Numbered from the stretch's first letter, positions 32,780-42,726 are shown. The stretch is DNA of 64,000 nt from Streptomyces flavotricini (GCF_020639365.1 NZ_JAINUL010000001.1:4838879-4902878); one strand, 5' to 3'. Notes: generated from the letters alone by a model not told the origin. Numbers and translations: made by a program.

Positions 32780-33751
32780 ATGGCCGGGAACAGCCAGCGC
32801 AGGAACCGCCGCACGTCCAACAAGAAGGGCGCCACGGTCGGCAGCGGTGGCCAGCGGCGCAAGGGCCTGGAAGGCAAGGGCCCCACGCCCAAGGCCGAGG
32901 ACCGCAAGAAGCACAAGGCGAACCGCATCAGCAACGCCATGGCCCGGCAGGCCGCCAAGCGCCGTCCGGCCCCGCGCCGCGGCGGCCCCAAGGGCACCAG
33001 CGAGATGGTCGTCGGCCGCAACCCGGTCTTCGAGGCGCTGCGCGACGGCGTCCCCGCCACCACCCTCTACGTGCAGCAGTTCATCGACAACGACGAGCGC
33101 GTCCGCGAGGCCCTCCAGCTCGCCGGCGAGCGCGGCAACATCAACCTGATGGAAGCCCCGCGCCCCGAGCTCGACCGCATGACCAACGGGCTCAACCACC
33201 AGGGCCTGGTCCTCCAGGTCCCGCCCTACGAGTACGCGCACCCGGAGGACCTCACCTCCGCCGCGTACGACGAGGGCGACGACCCGCTGATCGTGGCCCT
33301 CGACGGGGTCACCGACCCCCGCAACCTCGGCGCGATCGTCCGCTCCGTCTCCGCCTTCGGCGGTCACGGCGTGGTCATCCCCGAGCGCCGCGCCGCCGGT
33401 ATGACCGCCGGCGCCTGGAAGAGCTCGGCCGGCACCGCGGCCCGCACGCCGGTCTCCCGCGTCACCAACCTGACCCGCGCCCTCCAGGACTTCAAGAAGG
33501 CCGGCATCGCCATCGTCGGCCTCGCCGCCGAGGGCACGCACGAGGTGCAGGACCTGGAGGCGCTCGGCGGTCCCGTCGTCATCGTCGTCGGCTCCGAGGG
33601 CAAGGGCCTCGGCCGCCTCGTCGGCGAGAACTGCGACTACCTCGTCCGCATCCCGATGCCGGGTGGCGCCGAGTCGCTGAACGCCGGTGTCGCCGCGGGC
33701 GTCGTGCTCTACGAGGCGGCCCGCCGCCGGGCCACCCGCGGCCGCGTCTGA
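32780..33751 (+). CDS. rlmB: TrmH/SpoU-type 23S rRNA 2'-O-methyltransferase (RlmB-like)
   Basis: A 323-residue SPOUT enzyme. The first ~75 residues are very basic and disordered (RNA binding), followed by the L30e-like substrate domain ('VVGRNPVFEALRDGVPATTL') and the trefoil-knot SPOUT domain with motif 1 'VTDPRNLGAIVRS', motif 2 'VIVVGSEGKGL' and motif 3 'IPMPGGAESLNAGVAAGVVL'. It transfers methyl from SAM to a 23S rRNA ribose (G2251 for RlmB). Assignment to RlmB over other TrmH paralogues is likely but not proven. Confidence 0.9.
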   Translation: MAGNSQRRNRRTSNKKGATVGSGGQRRKGLEGKGPTPKAEDRKKHKANRISNAMARQAAKRRPAPRRGGPKGTSEMVVGRNPVFEALRDGVPATTLYVQQFIDNDERVREALQLAGERGNINLMEAPRPELDRMTNGLNHQGLVLQVPPYEYAHPEDLTSAAYDEGDDPLIVALDGVTDPRNLGAIVRSVSAFGGHGVVIPERRAAGMTAGAWKSSAGTAARTPVSRVTNLTRALQDFKKAGIAIVGLAAEGTHEVQDLEALGGPVVIVVGSEGKGLGRLVGENCDYLVRIPMPGGAESLNAGVAAGVVLYEAARRRATRGRV

Positions 33752-33810
33752 CCCCCGGGCGGTCCCGCCGCCTTGATCCACTTGGCTCATGGAACGTGAC
33801 CCGTGAGCGT

Positions 33811-33839
33811 GCCACCCCGCCCGTTTCGGGCGGGGTGGC
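33811..33839 (+). terminator. Terminator after rlmB
   Basis: A 13-bp perfect stem (GCCACCCCGCCCG, 33811-33823; complement 33827-33839) with a 3-nt loop and TTGATCTTG after it. Confidence 0.9.
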
Positions 33840-33909
33840 TTGATCTTGACGGGTCTCGGACACATCCCTGCTGTCAAGGCAGTGTCCTAAACACTGATCA
33901 CTCGGTTAG

Positions 33910-35475
33910 ATGAGTGTGGACACCAGAACGTCAGGGTTCGACGACCAGCCCGCGCTGAGCATGGTCAAGGTGCCGTGCGATCCCGCACAGGTCATCGTCA
34001 ACCACGCCAGCTTCCGCGTGCGGCTCGCACCGAGCCCGAGCGCGCGTTCCAAGCCCGCGAACGCCCCCGGCCGCGTGCCCGTCCTCGGCGGCGCCGTGGT
34101 CGCCGCCGCTGCCGGCGCGGGCCGCCGCCGGGCCCCCGTCGTCTGGAGCGGCAAGTCCGCCCCCGGCGACACCGCAGCCATGGGCGGACTCCTCCAGGCC
34201 GTACGCGAACACGGGCGCGGACACGGCGGCTTCGACGACGGGGACGGCGGCGCCACCCAGACCATCCCCCGCGTCGACCTCGCCCACGACCTGGCCGAGG
34301 ACACGCTGGCCACGCCGACCGTCATCGGCCAGCGCACGTACGGAGACCCGGACGAGACCCGTCCGCTGGCCGCCGTACGCGACCTCCCGTACGACCCCCG
34401 GTACGGCGGGCCGTACGACGGCCTCGACGGCGGGCCCGGCACCGACTCCCGCCGCACCCCCTCCGACACCCGCGGGCAGGCCTCGTACTACCCCGGCCGC
34501 CGGATGAACCTCGGCGTCGTGCTGCTCCCGCTGCGCGTCTTCCTCGGTTTCATCTGCATCTACGCCGGCATGGGCAAGCTGTGCGACCCCGTCTACTTCG
34601 ACGGCGGCGAACGCGGCTCCATGGTCACGTGGCTGCGCACCCTGCACCCCTGGGCGCTCGCCGAGCCCCTGCGCGACTTCGCGCTCGCCCACCCCGTCGG
34701 GGCCGGCCTCAGCGTGGCCTTCCTCCAGGTCATCGTCGGCGTGCTGACCGTCCTGGGCCTGTGGCAGCGGTTCGCCGCCTGCATCGGCGCCCTGCTGTCC
34801 GCCGCGCTGCTGATGACGGTGAGCTGGAAGACGGTCCCCGCCTACGACGCGCCCGACATCATCTACCTCGCCGCCTGGAGCCCGCTGATCATCGCCGGCG
34901 CCCCCGTCTACTCCCTCGACGGGCGCCTCGCCGGCGAGGCCTGGCGCACCCTCGGACCGCGCTCCGAGATCTGGCGGCTGCGACGGCGCGTCCTGCGCCG
35001 CGGAACCATCATGGCGACCGTCGTCTGCGGACTCACCCTGCTCATCGGCTCGCTCCTCGGCAGCGCCGTCCGCTCCACCACCGTGGTCACCGTCCCCGGA
35101 CCCGGCCAGGCCCCCAGCAACTACCTGCCCGGTTCCCCGCTCCCGCAGGCCCCGGCCGGCAAGCAGCAGCAGCCGCGGCAGCAGCAGCCCGCCACCCAGC
35201 AGCCCTCCAAGGCGGCCGAGCCCAGCGCCAGCGCGTCGGCGCCGGCCGCCAAGTCCGGGCGCGGATCCACCGGTTCCACCGCCAAGGCGACCGCCGGTAC
35301 CGGCTCGCAGTCGCCGACGGCGACCCGCGGCTCCGGCAGCGGCCTGAAGTCGGGCAGCTCGCCCAAGCAGTCCACCCCGAAGCCGCCGTCGTCCAGCTCC
35401 GGCAGCGGAAGCGGCGGCAGCGGCGGGGACCCGGCCCCGAACAAGCCCGGCCTGGTCGGCGGCCTCCTCGGCTGA
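33910..35475 (+). CDS. DoxX-family membrane protein with long disordered flanks
   Basis: A 521-residue protein. About 195 residues of Pro/Arg/Asp-rich cytoplasmic tail precede a four-helix DoxX domain (about 200-340: 'VVLLPLRVFLGFICIYAGMG', 'FLQVIVGVLTVLGLWQRFAA', 'IIYLAAWSPLIIAG'). A further helix near 375-395 leads to a ~130-residue Gln/Ser/Pro/Gly-rich C-terminal tail. DoxX proteins relate to thiosulfate:quinone oxidoreductase subunits and, in mycobacteria, to a membrane complex protecting from oxidative stress. The long tails are typical of Streptomyces members. Role unproven. The start lies next to a TTAGAT -10-like element, so the mRNA may be leaderless. Confidence 0.82.
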   Translation: MSVDTRTSGFDDQPALSMVKVPCDPAQVIVNHASFRVRLAPSPSARSKPANAPGRVPVLGGAVVAAAAGAGRRRAPVVWSGKSAPGDTAAMGGLLQAVREHGRGHGGFDDGDGGATQTIPRVDLAHDLAEDTLATPTVIGQRTYGDPDETRPLAAVRDLPYDPRYGGPYDGLDGGPGTDSRRTPSDTRGQASYYPGRRMNLGVVLLPLRVFLGFICIYAGMGKLCDPVYFDGGERGSMVTWLRTLHPWALAEPLRDFALAHPVGAGLSVAFLQVIVGVLTVLGLWQRFAACIGALLSAALLMTVSWKTVPAYDAPDIIYLAAWSPLIIAGAPVYSLDGRLAGEAWRTLGPRSEIWRLRRRVLRRGTIMATVVCGLTLLIGSLLGSAVRSTTVVTVPGPGQAPSNYLPGSPLPQAPAGKQQQPRQQQPATQQPSKAAEPSASASAPAAKSGRGSTGSTAKATAGTGSQSPTATRGSGSGLKSGSSPKQSTPKPPSSSSGSGSGGSGGDPAPNKPGLVGGLLG

Positions 35476-35479
35476 CGAC

Positions 35480-35536
35480 GGAACGCGGAGAGGGGCCCGG
35501 TGCGCACACGGCGCGCCGGGCCCCTCTCCGCGTTCC
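35480..35536. terminator. Long bidirectional terminator after the DoxX gene
   Basis: A perfect 21-bp stem: left arm 35480-35500, right arm 35516-35536 (outer part GGAACGCGGAGAGGGG with its complement), 15-nt loop. It lies between convergent genes and is the strongest hairpin seen in the window. Confidence 0.92.
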
Positions 35537-35561
35537 GCACGGCTCCGCCGCGCGCAGGGCC

Positions 35562-36341
35562 TCAGGAGCCGCTCTGGGCGGCCAACTCCCTTGCCGCCTC
35601 GGTCAGGTCCTTCGCCGTGTCGATGGCCCGCCAGTAGGCCCCCTGCGGCAGCGGGAAGCCCGCCAGCCGCCGCTCCCGGGCCAGTCGCGGGAACGTCGTA
35701 CGCTCGTGGTCGCCCAAGTCCGGCAGCAGCGCCGCGAATTCGGGGCCGAAGACGTACACGCCCGCATTGATCAGATAGGGCGACGGCGGCGACTCGATGA
35801 AGTCCAGCACCTGGCCGAACTCGTTGGTCTCCACCGCCCCCCACGGGATCCGCGGCCGGGCCAGCGCCAGCGTCGCCGTCGCCCCGCGCTCGGCGTGGAA
35901 CTCCGCCATCTCGCGCAGCGAGAACCGCGTCCAGATGTCCCCGTTCGTCGCGTACCAGGGCCGCTCCGGGTACGGCAGGTGGCGGGCCGCGTACTTCAGC
36001 CCGCCGCCGCGCCCCAGCGGCTCCTCCTCCACCACCGTGGTCACCCGCAGCGGCAGGTCCGCCTTCGCCAGCCAGTCCTGGAGCACCTCCGCGAGATGCC
36101 CGCACGAGACCACGGCGTCCGTCACCCCCTCGGCCGCCAGCCAGGCCAGCTGGTGCCCGATGATCGGCACCCCGGTTCCCGGGATCTCCACCATCGGCTT
36201 CGGCCGGTCGTCCGTATACGGACGCAGCCGCGAACCCTGGCCGCCCGCCAGGACCACCGCCTGAACAGGCGCCTGAGCGAGGGAGGCCGGGTACGCGGCC
36301 GCGGAAACGGAGGAGCGGGACACGGGGGGTACGTCGGTCAT
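35562..36341 (-). CDS. NDP-sugar (sugar-1-phosphate) nucleotidyltransferase
   Basis: A 259-residue nucleotidyltransferase of the GT-A-like pyrophosphorylase family. The activated-nucleotide loop is 'VVLAGGQGSRLRPYTDDRPK', with 'NGDIWTRFSL' (metal-binding Asp) and 'PYLINAGVYVFGPEF'. It probably forms an NDP-hexose from NTP and a sugar 1-phosphate; the sugar cannot be told. The first ~25 residues are a Ser/Pro-rich extension, so a shorter start is possible. It is followed by the shared long terminator. Confidence 0.85.
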   Translation of the reverse strand: MTDVPPVSRSSVSAAAYPASLAQAPVQAVVLAGGQGSRLRPYTDDRPKPMVEIPGTGVPIIGHQLAWLAAEGVTDAVVSCGHLAEVLQDWLAKADLPLRVTTVVEEEPLGRGGGLKYAARHLPYPERPWYATNGDIWTRFSLREMAEFHAERGATATLALARPRIPWGAVETNEFGQVLDFIESPPSPYLINAGVYVFGPEFAALLPDLGDHERTTFPRLARERRLAGFPLPQGAYWRAIDTAKDLTEAARELAAQSGS

Positions 36342-36395
36342 GGCCGTCAGCGTAGAGGCCCCGACGCGGGGGAGAACGGCGACGCCCGTCAGCCG

Positions 36396-36809
36396 TCAGC
36401 CCATCGAGGCGACGCCGGTCGCGTACGCGGTGTCACAGACGGGGCGCGCGAAGGACTGGGCCTTCGTCGGGCCGTACACGTCCACGGCGGCGCGGCCCAG
36501 CGCCCGCGCGATCCCCGCGCAGTGCTCGGCCAGCGACGGGCGCCGGTCCACCTCCTGCTGAAGGTGGGTCAGGACGTCGCCCGGCGCCTCGCCCTGCTGG
36601 AGCTCGCCCAGCAGCTTGTCGCGCAGCACGTCCTGGGCGGCGCGCGGCTTCGCGGGGACGGACACGTCCTCGGCGGACGCGGTCAGGATCTGGGAGGGCG
36701 TGTTGTCCGCCCAGGGAACCATGGTGACCGCGAGGGTCCCGGACAGGACCAGGACGACGGGCAGGACCAGGGCGAGGGAACGGCCGATACGGCGGGCAGT
36801 GTGGGTCAC
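36396..36809 (-). CDS. Secreted or anchored small helical protein
   Basis: A 137-residue protein from a GTG at position 36809. The N-terminus is a signal peptide/anchor ('RRIGRSLALVLPVVLVLSGT', about 6-31), followed by a helical domain rich in Glu/Leu/Ala with two Cys ('AEHCAGIARALG', 'ARPVCDTAYATG') that could pair as a disulfide. I do not recognise the family. Its end is ~55 bp upstream of the nucleotidyltransferase start, so the two could share a transcript. The ribosome site is weak. Confidence 0.6.
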   Translation of the reverse strand: MTHTARRIGRSLALVLPVVLVLSGTLAVTMVPWADNTPSQILTASAEDVSVPAKPRAAQDVLRDKLLGELQQGEAPGDVLTHLQQEVDRRPSLAEHCAGIARALGRAAVDVYGPTKAQSFARPVCDTAYATGVASMG

Positions 36810-36940
36810 GAGGGCGAGAGTAGCGCTCGGTGAAGATTTGGCGACATTTAGTCACCCGGTCGGGGGATGGTTCGACGTGGCTTTTCGAATTAAGGGTTGA
36901 CGGGTGGGCCCGAATGGCCCGGTCTGCCCCGGATGGCGGA

Positions 36941-36969
36941 CAGGGGCGCCCCCGGAAGGAACGCCCCTG
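36941..36969 (-). terminator. Terminator of msiK
   Basis: An 8-bp stem (CAGGGGCG, 36941-36948; complement 36962-36969), 13-nt loop, 19 bp beyond the msiK stop on the minus strand. Confidence 0.65.
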
Positions 36970-36987
36970 ACCGTACTCGCTCGCGGG

Positions 36988-38076
<1,089 letters not shown>

Positions 38077-38124
38077 GGTGATGAATCCCTTCTACCGGCA
38101 GGAACGTGCCGGACGATCCGAGTG

Positions 38125-38140
38125 GAAGGTCTAGTCCAGT
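38125..38140 (-). promoter_or_regulatory. DasR-type operator (dre) upstream of msiK
   Basis: GAAGGTCTAGTCCAGT contains the core GGTCTAGTCCA of the DasR responsive element (consensus near AGTGGTCTAGACCACT). It lies 49-64 bp before msiK. The same core occurs before nagK (60108-60123). DasR represses aminosugar uptake genes until glucosamine 6-phosphate accumulates. Confidence 0.7.
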
Positions 38141-38298
38141 AAGGAGGACTCCGCCCGACGCTACCCGTCGTATCCCGTCCTGTCAGCACCCTTGGGCCCG
38201 TGACTTCCGCCTCTGTCGCAGCGGTCCGCCGACCACCCGCGGGCGGGACGACGTGATGGCCCGGGGGATGGGGCGCTGTGTAAAGTGAGGGCGGTTGC

Positions 38299-38373
38299 GC
38301 CTCCTTAGCTCAGTCCGGCCAGAGCAACGCACTTGTAATGCGTAGGTCGTCGGTTCGAATCCGACAGGGGGCT
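38299..38373 (+). tRNA. tRNA-Thr (anticodon TGT)
   Basis: A 75-nt cloverleaf without encoded CCA. Acceptor GCCTCCT (38299-38305) pairs with AGGGGGC (38366-38372; one T/G pair). The anticodon stem ACGCA/TGCGT encloses loop CTTGTAA, giving TGT. The T arm is GTCGG-TTCGAAT-CCGAC and the D arm GCTC...GAGC. It lies alone between msiK and a truncated gene. Confidence 0.95.
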
Positions 38374-38461
38374 CCGCTGACGGCCCGGCTCGGATCTCCT
38401 CCGAGCTGGGCTTTCGCCTTCCAGTGGACCTGCCCGCACGACCTTCCCCGAGGAAACGCGC

Positions 38462-38863
38462 ATGACCGTGCACACGGCGGCGCCGCTCGACGGAGAGCTC
38501 CCCGCCCCCGAGCGGGTCGGGTACGCCTCGTACGCGTCCAACATGCACACGGACCGCTCGGCCGCGTACATCGCGGGAGGCACGCCCCCCGGCGCCGGGC
38601 GGACGTACCCGGGCTGCCGGGACCGGCGGGCACCGGAGCGGTCCGTCGCCGTGGAGTTGGCCGGCCGCCTCTGCTTCGCGACCGAGTCCCCCGTGTGGAC
38701 GGGAGGACGCGGGTTCCACGACCCGACCGCCCCGGGCCGCATGCGCGCACGCGCGCACCTGGTCACCGTCGGCCAGGTGTCCGACATCGCCGCACAGGAG
38801 GTGTACGAGGAGCCCACGGCCCTCCAGGTGCTGGAGCTGCTCACCACCGGCACCGGCCGGTGA
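38462..38863 (+). pseudogene. C-terminally truncated gamma-glutamylcyclotransferase-like ('histone deacetylase'-annotated) gene
   Basis: A 133-residue ORF starting ATG 38462, with the segment 'RVGYASYASNMHTDRSAAYI' followed by 'RTYPGCRDRRAPERSVAVEL'. This matches the N-terminal ~125 residues of a Streptomyces family of about 200-220 residues that resembles gamma-glutamylcyclotransferases but is often labelled histone deacetylase. The reading frame stops after LLTTGTGR, before the usual 'LVCPG' and C-terminal segments, and the convergent oxidoreductase begins 17 bp later, so the 3' third is missing. It lies 88 bp from a tRNA gene. Whether it still makes a protein is unknown. Confidence 0.6.
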
Positions 38864-38879
38864 CTTCGGGGGTCCGGGG

Positions 38880-40259
38880 TCAGTGGCGGCCCGAGATGCG
38901 GTCGGCCAGGCGGGCCAGGGGGGTCGTCGTCGGGGTGTGGGTGGTCGACTCGCGGCGGTCCGCTTCGCGGTAGGCCGCGTAGAGGGTCTGGACGCCGAGC
39001 CAGCGGAAGGGTTCCGGCTCCCAGCGGCGGACGCGGTGGTTGACCCAGGGGAGGGCGGTGAGGTCCGTGGAGCCGCCCAGGACCAGGTCGCGCAGCGTGC
39101 GGGCCGCGAGGTTCGAGGTGGCCACGCCCGAGCCGACGTAGCCGCCGGCCCAGCCGAGGCCGGTGGCGCGGTCCAGGGTGACCGTGGCGCACCAGTCGCG
39201 GGGGACGCCCAGGACGCCCGACCAGGCGTGGGTGATCTCCACTCCCGTGAGGACCGGGAAGAAGGAGGTGAGGAGGTTCGTGAGTGACGTGATCGTCGAT
39301 CGCTGCGTGGTGCCGTCGGTGTCCGTCCGGGAGCCGAAGCGGTACGGGACGCCCCGGCCGCCGATCGCGATGCGGTCGTCGGCGGTGCGCTGGGCGTACA
39401 TGTAGGCGTGGGCCATGTCGCCGAGGGTGCAGGCGTCCGACCAGCCGATGCGCGACCACGTCTCGGGCGGCAGCGGGGCCGTGGCGATCATCGAGGAGTT
39501 CATCGGGAGCCACGAGCGCTTCTGGCCCTTGAGCGCGGCGGTGAAGCCCTCGGTGCAGCGCAGGACGTACGGGGCGCGCACGGTGCCGTACGGGGTGACG
39601 GCCCGGCGGGGGGCGATCTCCGTGACGGGCGTGGATTCGTGGATCACCACGCCGAGCCGTTCGCAGGCGGCGGCCAGGCCCTTGACCAGCTTGAGCGGGT
39701 GGATGCGGGCGCCGTGCGGGGTCCAGGAGGCGCCGACCGCGTCGGCGATGTCGATGCGGGCGCGGGTGTCGGTGGCGTCGTAGAGCTCGCGGTCGGTCTC
39801 GCCGAAGGCGAGTTCGGCGGCGTGGAAGGCCTTCAGGCGGCTGAGTTGGGCGGGGGTGCGGGCGACTTCGAGGACCCCGCCGCGGTGGATGTCGGCGTCG
39901 ATGGATTCCTTGGCGGCCACGTCGATGACCTCGGTGACGGTCTCGTTCATGGCCTGCTGGAGACGGAGCGCGCCCTGGTGGCCGTGGAGTTCGGCGTAGC
40001 GGTCGCGGCCGGCGATCCCGTTGTAGAGCCAGCCGCCGTTGCGGCCGGAGGCCCCGTAGCCGCAGAACTTCTGCTCCAGGACGGTGACGCGGAGGTCGGG
40101 GGCGGCGGTCTTGAGGTAGTACGCGGTCCACAGGCCGGTGTAGCCGCCGCCGACGATGACGACGTCGGCCGTGGCGTGGCCGGTGAGGGGGGCGCGGGGT
40201 GGCTGCCGGGCGCTCTGATCCGTCGCGTACCAGAAGGAGATGCCGCCGTTGATCGTCAT
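38880..40259 (-). CDS. FAD-dependent oxidoreductase (DAO family)
   Basis: A 459-residue flavoenzyme. The ATG at 40259 ('MTINGGISFWYATDQ') is used; a far longer frame upstream overlaps the divergent lipoprotein gene. The dinucleotide-binding motif is 'TADVVIVGGGYTGLWTAYYL' with the acidic 'VLEQKFCGYGASGRNGGWL' segment typical of gamma-glutamylputrescine/amino acid oxidases. The C-terminal 'YVGSGVATSNLAARTLRDL' is the second FAD contact. The likely reaction is oxidative deamination of an amine or amino acid; substrate unknown. It overlaps by a few bases no neighbour and is divergent from the DsbA-like gene. Confidence 0.87.
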   Translation of the reverse strand: MTINGGISFWYATDQSARQPPRAPLTGHATADVVIVGGGYTGLWTAYYLKTAAPDLRVTVLEQKFCGYGASGRNGGWLYNGIAGRDRYAELHGHQGALRLQQAMNETVTEVIDVAAKESIDADIHRGGVLEVARTPAQLSRLKAFHAAELAFGETDRELYDATDTRARIDIADAVGASWTPHGARIHPLKLVKGLAAACERLGVVIHESTPVTEIAPRRAVTPYGTVRAPYVLRCTEGFTAALKGQKRSWLPMNSSMIATAPLPPETWSRIGWSDACTLGDMAHAYMYAQRTADDRIAIGGRGVPYRFGSRTDTDGTTQRSTITSLTNLLTSFFPVLTGVEITHAWSGVLGVPRDWCATVTLDRATGLGWAGGYVGSGVATSNLAARTLRDLVLGGSTDLTALPWVNHRVRRWEPEPFRWLGVQTLYAAYREADRRESTTHTPTTTPLARLADRISGRH

Positions 40260-40413
40260 GGGGAGTTGGTACAGGGCGTTCCGGACGGGTGTCCAGGTAC
40301 CGGATGCCGGGTTTCGGGGCGGGAGAGGTGGCCTTTTGGCTGATGTGGCGGGGGTGGCGGGGTCCGTAGGGTGCCGGTGGGGTGGTTTGTGCCGGTTGAG
40401 AGAGGTTTGGTTC

Positions 40414-41163
40414 GTGGTGGAGATACGTAGGGCAGGGCGCGCGGGGCGTGTCGTCGGGGCGGTCGTGGCGGCGGCTCTGCTCGCCGGGGCGGCGGCCGGA
40501 TGCGGCACCGGGGAGGAGTCGGGGGCGGGTTCCGGTGCCCGAGCGGGAGCCGGGGCCGGGGAGGTGCGGACGAGCCCGATCGCCGGGCGGCTGGCGGAGC
40601 TGCCGGCCAGGGTCGACGGGGCGAAGGTCGTCGTGGGGGATCCGGCGGCTCCGCGCACGGCGCAGGTGCTGGTGGATCCGCGGTGCGGGTACTGCGCGAG
40701 GTTCGAGGAGGCGGGCGGTGAGGTGCTGCTGGAGCTGGCCGCCGAGGGGAAGGTGAAGGTCGAGTACCTGCTGGCGTCGTTCCTGGACCGGGGCGGGGTC
40801 AGCGGTTCGGTGCGGGCCGTGAACGCGCTGCGGGCGTCCGTGGAGGCCGGGAAGTTCGCCGAGTTCCAGGCGGCGGTGTTCGCGAGCCAGCCGAAGGCGA
40901 AGTTCACGGACGGGCATCTGCTGGCGATCGCGGCGGAGGTGCCGGGGCTGCGCGGGGAGGCCTTCGACCGGGCGGTGGCGGAGCAGACGTACAAGGGGTG
41001 GGCCGGCGAGGCGGAGAAGGCGTTCGAGGCGACGGGGGCGCAGGGCACGCCGATGGTGCTGGTGGACGGGCGTCCGGTGGGGTCGAAGGACGGGGCGATG
41101 TTCGACGCGGCGGCGTTCGCGCGGGCGCTGGAGGCCGTCGGCATCGGCGGTCGGGCAGCCTAG
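40414..41163 (+). CDS. DsbA-like thioredoxin-fold lipoprotein
   Basis: A 249-residue exported protein from GTG 40414 (ribosome site GAGAGAGG). The basic N-terminus and hydrophobic core end in a lipobox (A-A-G-C, Cys30). The thioredoxin-fold domain has the redox motif C91-G-Y-C94 in 'VDPRCGYCARFEEAGG', and the cis-Pro loop 'AQGTPMVLVDGRPV'. It fits actinobacterial DsbA/DsbG-like disulfide oxidoreductases acting outside the membrane. It ends 5 bp before the kinase gene and is probably in one transcript with it. Confidence 0.85.
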   Translation: MVEIRRAGRAGRVVGAVVAAALLAGAAAGCGTGEESGAGSGARAGAGAGEVRTSPIAGRLAELPARVDGAKVVVGDPAAPRTAQVLVDPRCGYCARFEEAGGEVLLELAAEGKVKVEYLLASFLDRGGVSGSVRAVNALRASVEAGKFAEFQAAVFASQPKAKFTDGHLLAIAAEVPGLRGEAFDRAVAEQTYKGWAGEAEKAFEATGAQGTPMVLVDGRPVGSKDGAMFDAAAFARALEAVGIGGRAA

Positions 41164-41168
41164 AGGAC

Positions 41169-42062
41169 ATGGTGGAGATTCCGGACGGGCTGGTGCGGGC
41201 GCAGATCGGGTACGAAGGGGAAGCGGGGCGGGAGTTCATCGCCGCACTGCCCGCGCGGGCGGCGGAGTTCCTGGAGCGGTGGGACCTGCGGCGCACCGGG
41301 CCCGGGATGCACGGGGTGACGGCCCTGGTGCTGCCCGTGGAGCGGGCGGACGGGTCGGCGGCCGTGCTGAAGCTGGGGCGGGTGGACGAGGAGAGCGCGG
41401 GGGAGCCGCTCGCGCTGCGCGCGTGGGACGGGCGGGGCAGCGTACGGCTGTTGGCGCACGACGCGGCGACCGGCGCGCTGCTGCTGGAGCGCCTGGACGA
41501 GCGGCGGCCGCTGTCGGAGCTGGCGGAGCGGGATGCGCGGCAGGCGGTACGGGTGGTGGGGGAGTTGCTGGCGCGGCTCACGCGGGTGCGGGCTCCGGCC
41601 GGTGTGCGGGGGCTCGGGGGTGTGGCCGCGGACATGCTGGAGTCCGTACCGGCGGCGCTGGAGCGGGTGGCTCCCGGGCGGGCGCGGGGGCTGGTGGTGG
41701 ACTGCGCGGCGGCGCTGGCGGAGGTGGCGGGCGAGCCGGGGGACCGCTTGCTGCACTGGGACCTGCACTACGGCAACGTCCTGGCGGGCGGGCGGGAGCC
41801 GTGGCTGGTGATCGACCCGAAGCCGCTGGCGGGCGATCCGGGTTTCGAGCTGCTGCCGGCGATCCGGAACGAGTTCGCGGTGGGCGAGGTGCGGTGGCGT
41901 TTCGACGCCCTGACGGCCGCGCTCGCCCTGGACCGGGACCGGGCCCGCGCGTGGACGCTGGGCCGGGTGCTGCAGAACTGCCTGTGGGACGTGGAGGAGG
42001 GGGAGCGGGAGCTCGACGAGGAGCAACTGCTGGTGGCGGAGGTCCTGCTGGGCCGCCGGTGA
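41169..42062 (+). CDS. APH(6)-family phosphotransferase (aminoglycoside/hydroxyurea kinase-like)
   Basis: A 297-residue protein with a kinase fold. The catalytic loop 'LLHWDLHYGNVLAGG' carries Asp198, and 'LVIDPKPLAGDPGFELLPAI' provides the metal-binding Asp. The N-lobe has 'AAVLKLGRVDEESAGEPLAL'. These are the features of the APH_6_hur family (streptomycin 6-kinases, hydroxyurea phosphotransferase). Many chromosomal members have no shown drug target, so it should not be read as a resistance gene without testing. It starts 5 bp after the DsbA-like gene. Confidence 0.83.
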   Translation: MVEIPDGLVRAQIGYEGEAGREFIAALPARAAEFLERWDLRRTGPGMHGVTALVLPVERADGSAAVLKLGRVDEESAGEPLALRAWDGRGSVRLLAHDAATGALLLERLDERRPLSELAERDARQAVRVVGELLARLTRVRAPAGVRGLGGVAADMLESVPAALERVAPGRARGLVVDCAAALAEVAGEPGDRLLHWDLHYGNVLAGGREPWLVIDPKPLAGDPGFELLPAIRNEFAVGEVRWRFDALTAALALDRDRARAWTLGRVLQNCLWDVEEGERELDEEQLLVAEVLLGRR

Positions 42063-42182
42063 CGGTCCGGTGCCGGCACGATCGGCGAGACACCCCCTGG
42101 GGAGTGTCGTCAACGTGGCGCAGGCGGCCCGAAGGTCCCGCCGGCCGGACGGGACTTTGACGAAACGACCTAGGCTGCCGAC

Positions 42183-42698
42183 ATGATCCGTAGCGCTGCC
42201 CTCGAAGACGTTCCCGTCATCCACGCCATGATCCGCGAGCTCGCGGAGTACGAGAAGGTGCCGCACGAGGCGCGGGCCACGCAGGAGCAGCTGCGGGAAG
42301 CGCTGTTCGGGGAGCGGCCGGCGGCGTTCGCGCACATCGCGCAGGCGCAGGACGGGGAGGCCGTCGGGTTCTCGCTGTGGTTCCTGAACTTCTCGACGTG
42401 GCGCGGGGTGCACGGGATCTACCTGGAGGACCTGTACGTACGGCTCGGGGCGCGCGGCGGCGGGTACGGGAAGGCGCTGCTGGCGGAGCTGGCGCGGATC
42501 TGTGTGGAGCGCGGGTACGAGCGCCTGGAGTGGGCGGTGTTGAAGTGGAACGCGCCGGCGATCGCGTTCTACGAGGCGTTGGGGGCGCGGCCGCAGGACG
42601 AGTGGTCCGTGTACCGGCTGACGGACGACGCGCTGAGGCGGCTCGGCTCGGGGCCGGGCCCGGCCCCGGACTCGGCACCCGGCCCGGTGCGGGGCTGA
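42183..42698 (+). CDS. GNAT N-acetyltransferase (diamine acetyltransferase-like)
   Basis: A 171-residue GNAT protein starting 'MIRSAALEDVPVIHAMIREL'. The order 'GFSLWFLNFSTWRGVHGIYL', 'EDLYVRLGARGGGYGKALL' (acetyl-CoA loop RGxGxGK-like) and 'WAVLKWNAPAIAFYEALGA' is that of spermidine/spermine or thialysine acetyltransferases. The last ~15 residues are a Pro/Gly-rich tail. Substrate probably a small amine. Expressed alone, in front of the convergent FBP gene. Confidence 0.85.
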   Translation: MIRSAALEDVPVIHAMIRELAEYEKVPHEARATQEQLREALFGERPAAFAHIAQAQDGEAVGFSLWFLNFSTWRGVHGIYLEDLYVRLGARGGGYGKALLAELARICVERGYERLEWAVLKWNAPAIAFYEALGARPQDEWSVYRLTDDALRRLGSGPGPAPDSAPGPVRG

Positions 42699-42726
42699 GG
42701 CGGCCGCGCCGGGCCGGGGTGCGGCG

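Noticed and set aside
38305..40917. 870-residue minus-strand open frame across the oxidoreductase
   Set aside because: Arg/Pro-rich, motif-free and out of frame with the true FAD oxidoreductase; it also runs through the tRNA and lipoprotein gene.
41169..42062. Calling the APH(6)-like kinase a streptomycin resistance gene
   Set aside because: Family membership alone does not show drug modification; no aminoglycoside cluster is nearby.
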